Shown one piece after another: positions 53,101 to 55,037 of a stretch of 55,037 bases of DNA. The notes beneath the pieces were generated by a model that ran no database searches, was not told the DNA's origin, and saw nothing but the letters and a program-made list of their open reading frames with translations. The translations under genes and the position numbers were made by a program. Source of the stretch: Chloroflexota bacterium. Its GTDB lineage: Bacteria; Chloroflexota; Anaerolineae; DUEN01. The stretch covers positions 1-55,037 of the forward strand of contig JAADGJ010000081.1 in the NCBI GenBank assembly GCA_013152435.1, written 5' to 3'. Position 1 is the first letter of the stretch. The number at the start of each line of letters is the position of its first letter.

Positions 53101-54388
53101 CCGAAGCGGACGCCGAAGGGGTGGCCGTCGGCGTCGAAGTCGGAGTCGGCGTGGGGGCAACGGTGGCCGCGGGGCCGGGCGGTGCCAGCCGTCCGGGGGA
53201 GGGCGGGAAACGGTCGGCCCAATCCGCCGCGGTGTCGGTGTCCACCCCCGGCGGCTCCCGCTCCAGCGAGTGCCCGGCCGCCACATCCGGCGCGGGCGGG
53301 GCGAGCCAGGCGGCGTCATCCCCGTACGAGAGCGCGTCCACCACCGCGCCGGCGGGGTCCAACAAGGCCAGTCGGTCGCCGTCGTTCGCCAATCCGCCGC
53401 CGATCCTCCCATCGGGCATCGGGATCAACGCTCCATCAAAGTCGGGGAAATCCCCGCGAAACGCCTCGACGTCGGCGGCCACCACCAGGAGCCCACCCGC
53501 CGGGAGGACCACATCGGGCAGGACATCCTCGGCGGTGTTGTCCACCAGACGCCATCCGGCCAGGGAGATCGGCCCCGGCCCGGGATTGTACAGCTCCACC
53601 CATTCATGGGCGGCATCCGGCCCCGGCTGCGACGCGTCGTAGAGCAACTCATGGATGAGCACGCGCCCAGGCGGCACACTCGTCGCCTCGGCCGTGGGGG
53701 AGGCGGTCGCCGTCGGCGTGAGGGTGGGCGTCGGCGACGGGGACGGGGGCTCGGCGGGCGTCGCTGTAGGGGTGAGCGAAGAGGGCCACGCCGAGTTCGG
53801 GCCGCCCGGGGTGCCGTTGATGGGCTGTCCGTCGGCGTCCAGCCCACGCCGGCGCACGCCATCATTGCTGGCCCAATTGTCATCGCGGTCGGGCGCGGCC
53901 GGATCGATTCGCTCCATGCTGAGATAGTCCGGCCCGGCGCTGCCGGCCGGCCAGGCGCCCCCATCCGCGTTAGCGCTGTCCACCACCCGGCCGCTCGCGT
54001 CGACGAGCAACAGTTGCTCGCCGCGATTGCTCAGCGCCCCGGTGTACACGATATCCGCGGGCATATCGCGAACCGTCTCGTCGTCGCTGCGCTCCAGCAA
54101 CAGAAAGGCGCCCGGCTCCAGCACGCCAGCCAGGTCGATGGTCGGCGTCCCATCGGCCGAGCGCAACTGCCAGCCGGACAGATCGACGGGGACATCGCCC
54201 GCGTTGTACAGCTCGATCCACTCATCGCGGCTGCTGGCCGCCGTCCCGCCCCACGCCACCTCGCTGATGACCACGCCGGGGCCATCGGCAATCGCCGCCG
54301 GGGAGAGAAAGCCGCCCCATGCGCTTCCAAGGGCCACACACGCCAGACATGCGATCCGGAGGAAGGAGGAGATACGACGCCTCATCAT
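50183..54388 (-). CDS. Secreted multidomain protein with six lamin-tail domains, an SdrD-B-like domain and an OB-fold-like end
   Basis: 1,401 residues from ATG 54388 (next ATG 54385; weak Shine-Dalgarno). A signal peptide covers about residues 1-34, ending A-I-A. Lamin-tail domains (LTD) then lie near 37-160, 243-375, 535-670, 726-850, 878-1005 and 1027-1155, each with an E-W-I/V-E-L-Y-N core. An SdrD-B-like beta-sandwich lies at about 430-520. Pro/Thr-rich linkers (runs of T-P) separate them, and an OB-fold-like region is at about 1197-1362. LTDs 4-6 carry a D-W-D-G-D-G-x-V-T-A-E-D-E loop resembling an EF-hand/dockerin calcium site. Bacterial LTDs are often found in extracellular proteins near nucleases; no nuclease motif is seen. 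Likely cell-surface or extracellular; function unknown. Confidence 0.88.
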   Translation of the reverse strand: MMRRRISSFLRIACLACVALGSAWGGFLSPAAIADGPGVVISEVAWGGTAASSRDEWIELYNAGDVPVDLSGWQLRSADGTPTIDLAGVLEPGAFLLLERSDDETVRDMPADIVYTGALSNRGEQLLLVDASGRVVDSANADGGAWPAGSAGPDYLSMERIDPAAPDRDDNWASNDGVRRRGLDADGQPINGTPGGPNSAWPSSLTPTATPAEPPSPSPTPTLTPTATASPTAEATSVPPGRVLIHELLYDASQPGPDAAHEWVELYNPGPGPISLAGWRLVDNTAEDVLPDVVLPAGGLLVVAADVEAFRGDFPDFDGALIPMPDGRIGGGLANDGDRLALLDPAGAVVDALSYGDDAAWLAPPAPDVAAGHSLEREPPGVDTDTAADWADRFPPSPGRLAPPGPAATVAPTPTPTSTPTATPSASASVGSIQGYVFLDRNGDGRRQPGAEPGIEGGQVRLSTGADIRTFPSGWYGFYELPAGVYRVSVAALEGYESTTPEERTVRLAAGEVRVGIDFGWRPREPTPTPVPPGTLLIHEVQPNPPQPGADAPWEWVEIYNPGGRTISLTGWSIADNRSSDPLPSIELPPRSFVVLAADEERFRENFPDFSGALISVGDGAIGSGLGNRGDRLVLYDPAGMPVDALSYGDDVSELDPAPRAPAAGHSLEREPVGRDTGRAEDWVERDHPSPGGPGLSEPTSTPTVTPAPTPSPGAPPTPPPGGWPPVALNELLPRPAAVDWDGDGAVTAEDEWIELYNPGPQPVDLGGWALDDAAEGGSDPYVIPPGTLLLAGGYVLFFRNVTGLALNNDADQVRLLAPDGTVVDAFAYEDPPPDGSFSRSVDGVGPWVTDYPPSPGGPNRPPPPTPTPTATSTPMPDVIRLNEILAAPRSVDWDGDGAVTAEDEWIELYNMGAVPIDLGGWMLDDAPDRGSPLYVIPSETWLAPGGYILFFRRQTGVALNNDADEVRLLAPDGSLRDRFVYFKVRPDAVFARAVDGTGEWTDVYPPSPGGPNQPPTPTPSPTPAPRIVFLNEILPAPRERDWDGDGEVTAEDEWVEIVNVGEMSVDLAGWMLDDIPETGSAPYTFPEGTILEPGAYLVVFRRDSGVALNNGGDQARLLLPDGREVDRYVWDRSPGYDRSFGRQPDGSGEWVEGLLPSPGRPNPPRAVPHHDEGTRSAATVASPTPSPPTPTPTPRPVQVVSIARARMRADGDLACVRGQVTAPPRVFGRSIYVQDPSGGIQVYMGRGEWPDLREGDWVEACGRLADFHGERELKIRPPGGLRRIGGGPPLAPVLLRGDRLGEAYEGMLAMVVGRVVGFGPRELRLDDGRGQVRIYVRESLGWKRPWVERGQWWSAIGIVSQYVVREGDAGGYRLLPRYEWDLAPMPEYLPDIGAAVSDAE

Positions 54389-54529
54389 GCCGCCCCACCC
54401 TCGAACACGCGAACAGGATCGGCCAAACCGAGGAGAAAAGCACGCGACGCTTCCCATTGCAGGCAAGGACGAGGATGCCCCATTGTCCGGATGAGAAGTC
54501 ACTGGGAACTCGCGAATTCGCTCCAACAG

Positions 54530-54650
54530 GGGCGATTCGTGAATCGCCCTATTCGCATCAACTTATTGATCTTCGCTTAGATAAAGCAACATATGAATCC
54601 TGGTCTTCAGGAAACAGCGGGATTCTGTAGGGGCGACCGGCCGGTCGCCC
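54530..54650 (+). repeat. REP palindromes and 37-bp repeat upstream of repeat A4
   Basis: Palindrome GGGCGATTC-gt-GAATCGCCC (54530-54549), then a block matching 24713-24790, the 37-bp segment (54576-54612) that is inverted at 24819-24855, and a perfect 20-bp palindrome of GGGCGACCGG and its complement (54631-54650). No gene is seen between 54389 and 55037. Confidence 0.7.
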
Positions 54651-54937
54651 TATTCGCATCAACTGAACAGCATGGGCGAGGCCCTCGCCTATCGCTTTTT
54701 CCCTTCACAGGCGGTCGCACCTGAAAGGGGAGGTGCGGAGGGGAAGCCCCTCCGCAGAAAAACTCTTTTTCTCGCCTTTCACCTGCCTGGTTGGGGCTTT
54801 GGCCGGTGGCCTCCGGCCCCACGGGGCAGGTGAGGGGCTGAAGATAGATTTCTTCGGAGGGGCTGCCTCCCCTCCGATCCACCCCAGAGGTGCGGGGCCA
54901 TGCTCCCGTATCGCTTAATTTGATACCAATAGGGCGA
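54645..54937 (+). repeat. Repeat A4: full-length structured repeat, family A
   Basis: About 293 bp. The left end CGCCCTATTCGCATCAACT and the right end, read inward, CGCCCTATTGGTATCAAAT are inverted repeats with a few mismatches. Inside: CGCACCT/AGGTGCG; GCGGAGGGG (54735-54743)/CCCCTCCGC (54747-54755); a long hairpin TCACCTGCC...GGCAGGTGA (about 54778-54832); and CGGAGGGG/CCCCTCCG near 54856-54875. This is the reference copy for A1-A3. Confidence 0.78.
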
Positions 54938-54969
54938 TTCGTGAATCGTCCCTTTTCCGATCTGATTTG

Positions 54970-55037
54970 GATGGACCGGGCCAGGCGAGGCGGGTAAGGG
55001 GCTAAAACGACGCGGTTCCTCCTGAGGGGCTGCGCCC
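54970..55037 (+). repeat. Partial further copy of repeat A, cut by the window end
   Basis: GGGCCAGGCGAGGCGGG... followed by AGGGGCTAAAA and GAGGGGCTGCGCCC matches the second half of family A (compare 31640-31690), diverged. It runs off the window end. Confidence 0.5.

Noticed and set aside
50767-53780. CRISPR-like or minisatellite array from the repeated GCGTCGGCGT-type blocks
   Set aside because: These are codon repeats for the Thr-Pro linkers of the lamin-tail protein, irregular in length and with no spacer pattern.
52325-54580. 751-residue plus-strand frame opposite the lamin-tail gene
   Set aside because: Antisense shadow caused by high GC and the repeated domains; the minus-strand frame has a signal peptide and clear domains.

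Overview
This is a GC-rich bacterial window. It most likely comes from the chromosome of a Chloroflexota bacterium of the Anaerolineae/Caldilineae kind, possibly thermophilic. That placement is an inference from the gene set and style: a long division/cell-wall (dcw) cluster ending in nrdR and a B12-dependent ribonucleotide reductase, a RarA-methyltransferase fusion, a secreted lamin-tail-domain protein with Thr-Pro linkers, and palindromic intergenic repeats. No rRNA, tRNA, CRISPR array, plasmid or phage gene was recognised.

Layout. 1-522: intergenic repeat island. 523-1565 (+): two small heat-shock proteins. 1652-2731 (-): a Gfo/Idh/MocA oxidoreductase. 24569 down to 2877 (-): a dcw supercluster read as mraZ-rsmH-ftsL-ftsI-murF-mraY-murD-ftsW-murG-two CvpA-like membrane proteins-murC-murB-ddl-ftsQ-ftsA-ftsZ-nrdR-nrdJ. 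Many joints are 4-nt overlaps. The cluster starts from a consensus promoter followed by three MraZ boxes at exact 10-bp spacing. murE is absent. 24,700-25,100: second repeat island. 25-29 kb: an F420/flavin oxidoreductase, two tandem 4-alpha-glucanotransferases and a UroD/MtaA-like protein. 30-31.7 kb: repeat copies around a 2,4-diaminopentanoate-dehydrogenase-like gene. 31.8-34.7 kb (-): an S9 peptidase followed by a frameshifted tRNA-dihydrouridine synthase. 34.9-36.4 kb (+): a GH32 fructosidase. 36.5-39.6 kb (-): a vitamin B6 operon (MocR/PdxR-like regulator, pdxS, pdxT). 40-42.7 kb (-): the RarA-methyltransferase fusion and a THEP1-type NTPase. 43-44.7 kb (+): aldo/keto reductase and nagB. 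44.8-49.3 kb (-): degV, then separately hyuA-hyuB. 49.4-49.75 kb: a miniature inverted-repeat element with a 13-bp target duplication. 50-54.4 kb: a small membrane protein and a 1,401-residue six-fold lamin-tail-domain secreted protein. 54.5-55.0 kb: third repeat island.

The division cluster covers lipid II synthesis (MurB, C, D, F, Ddl, MraY, MurG), septal polymerisation and crosslinking (FtsW, FtsI, FtsL, FtsQ) and the Z-ring (FtsZ, FtsA), joined at its 3' end to dNTP supply and its repressor. The other genes are small metabolic or stress units, many with clear housekeeping promoters of the form TTGNNN-17-TANNAT.

The most interesting non-textbook signals are: (1) a family of structured repeats sharing hairpins with compensatory base changes between subfamilies; (2) a MocR-type regulator whose PLP-binding lysine is replaced by alanine next to an intact pdxST; (3) an intact MITE insertion; (4) a murG-ftsW coding overlap of 131 bp or more; (5) a one-base frameshift cutting the C-terminus of a DusB-like enzyme; (6) two CvpA-like proteins inside the dcw cluster; and (7) likely leaderless starts for rarA and hyuA.
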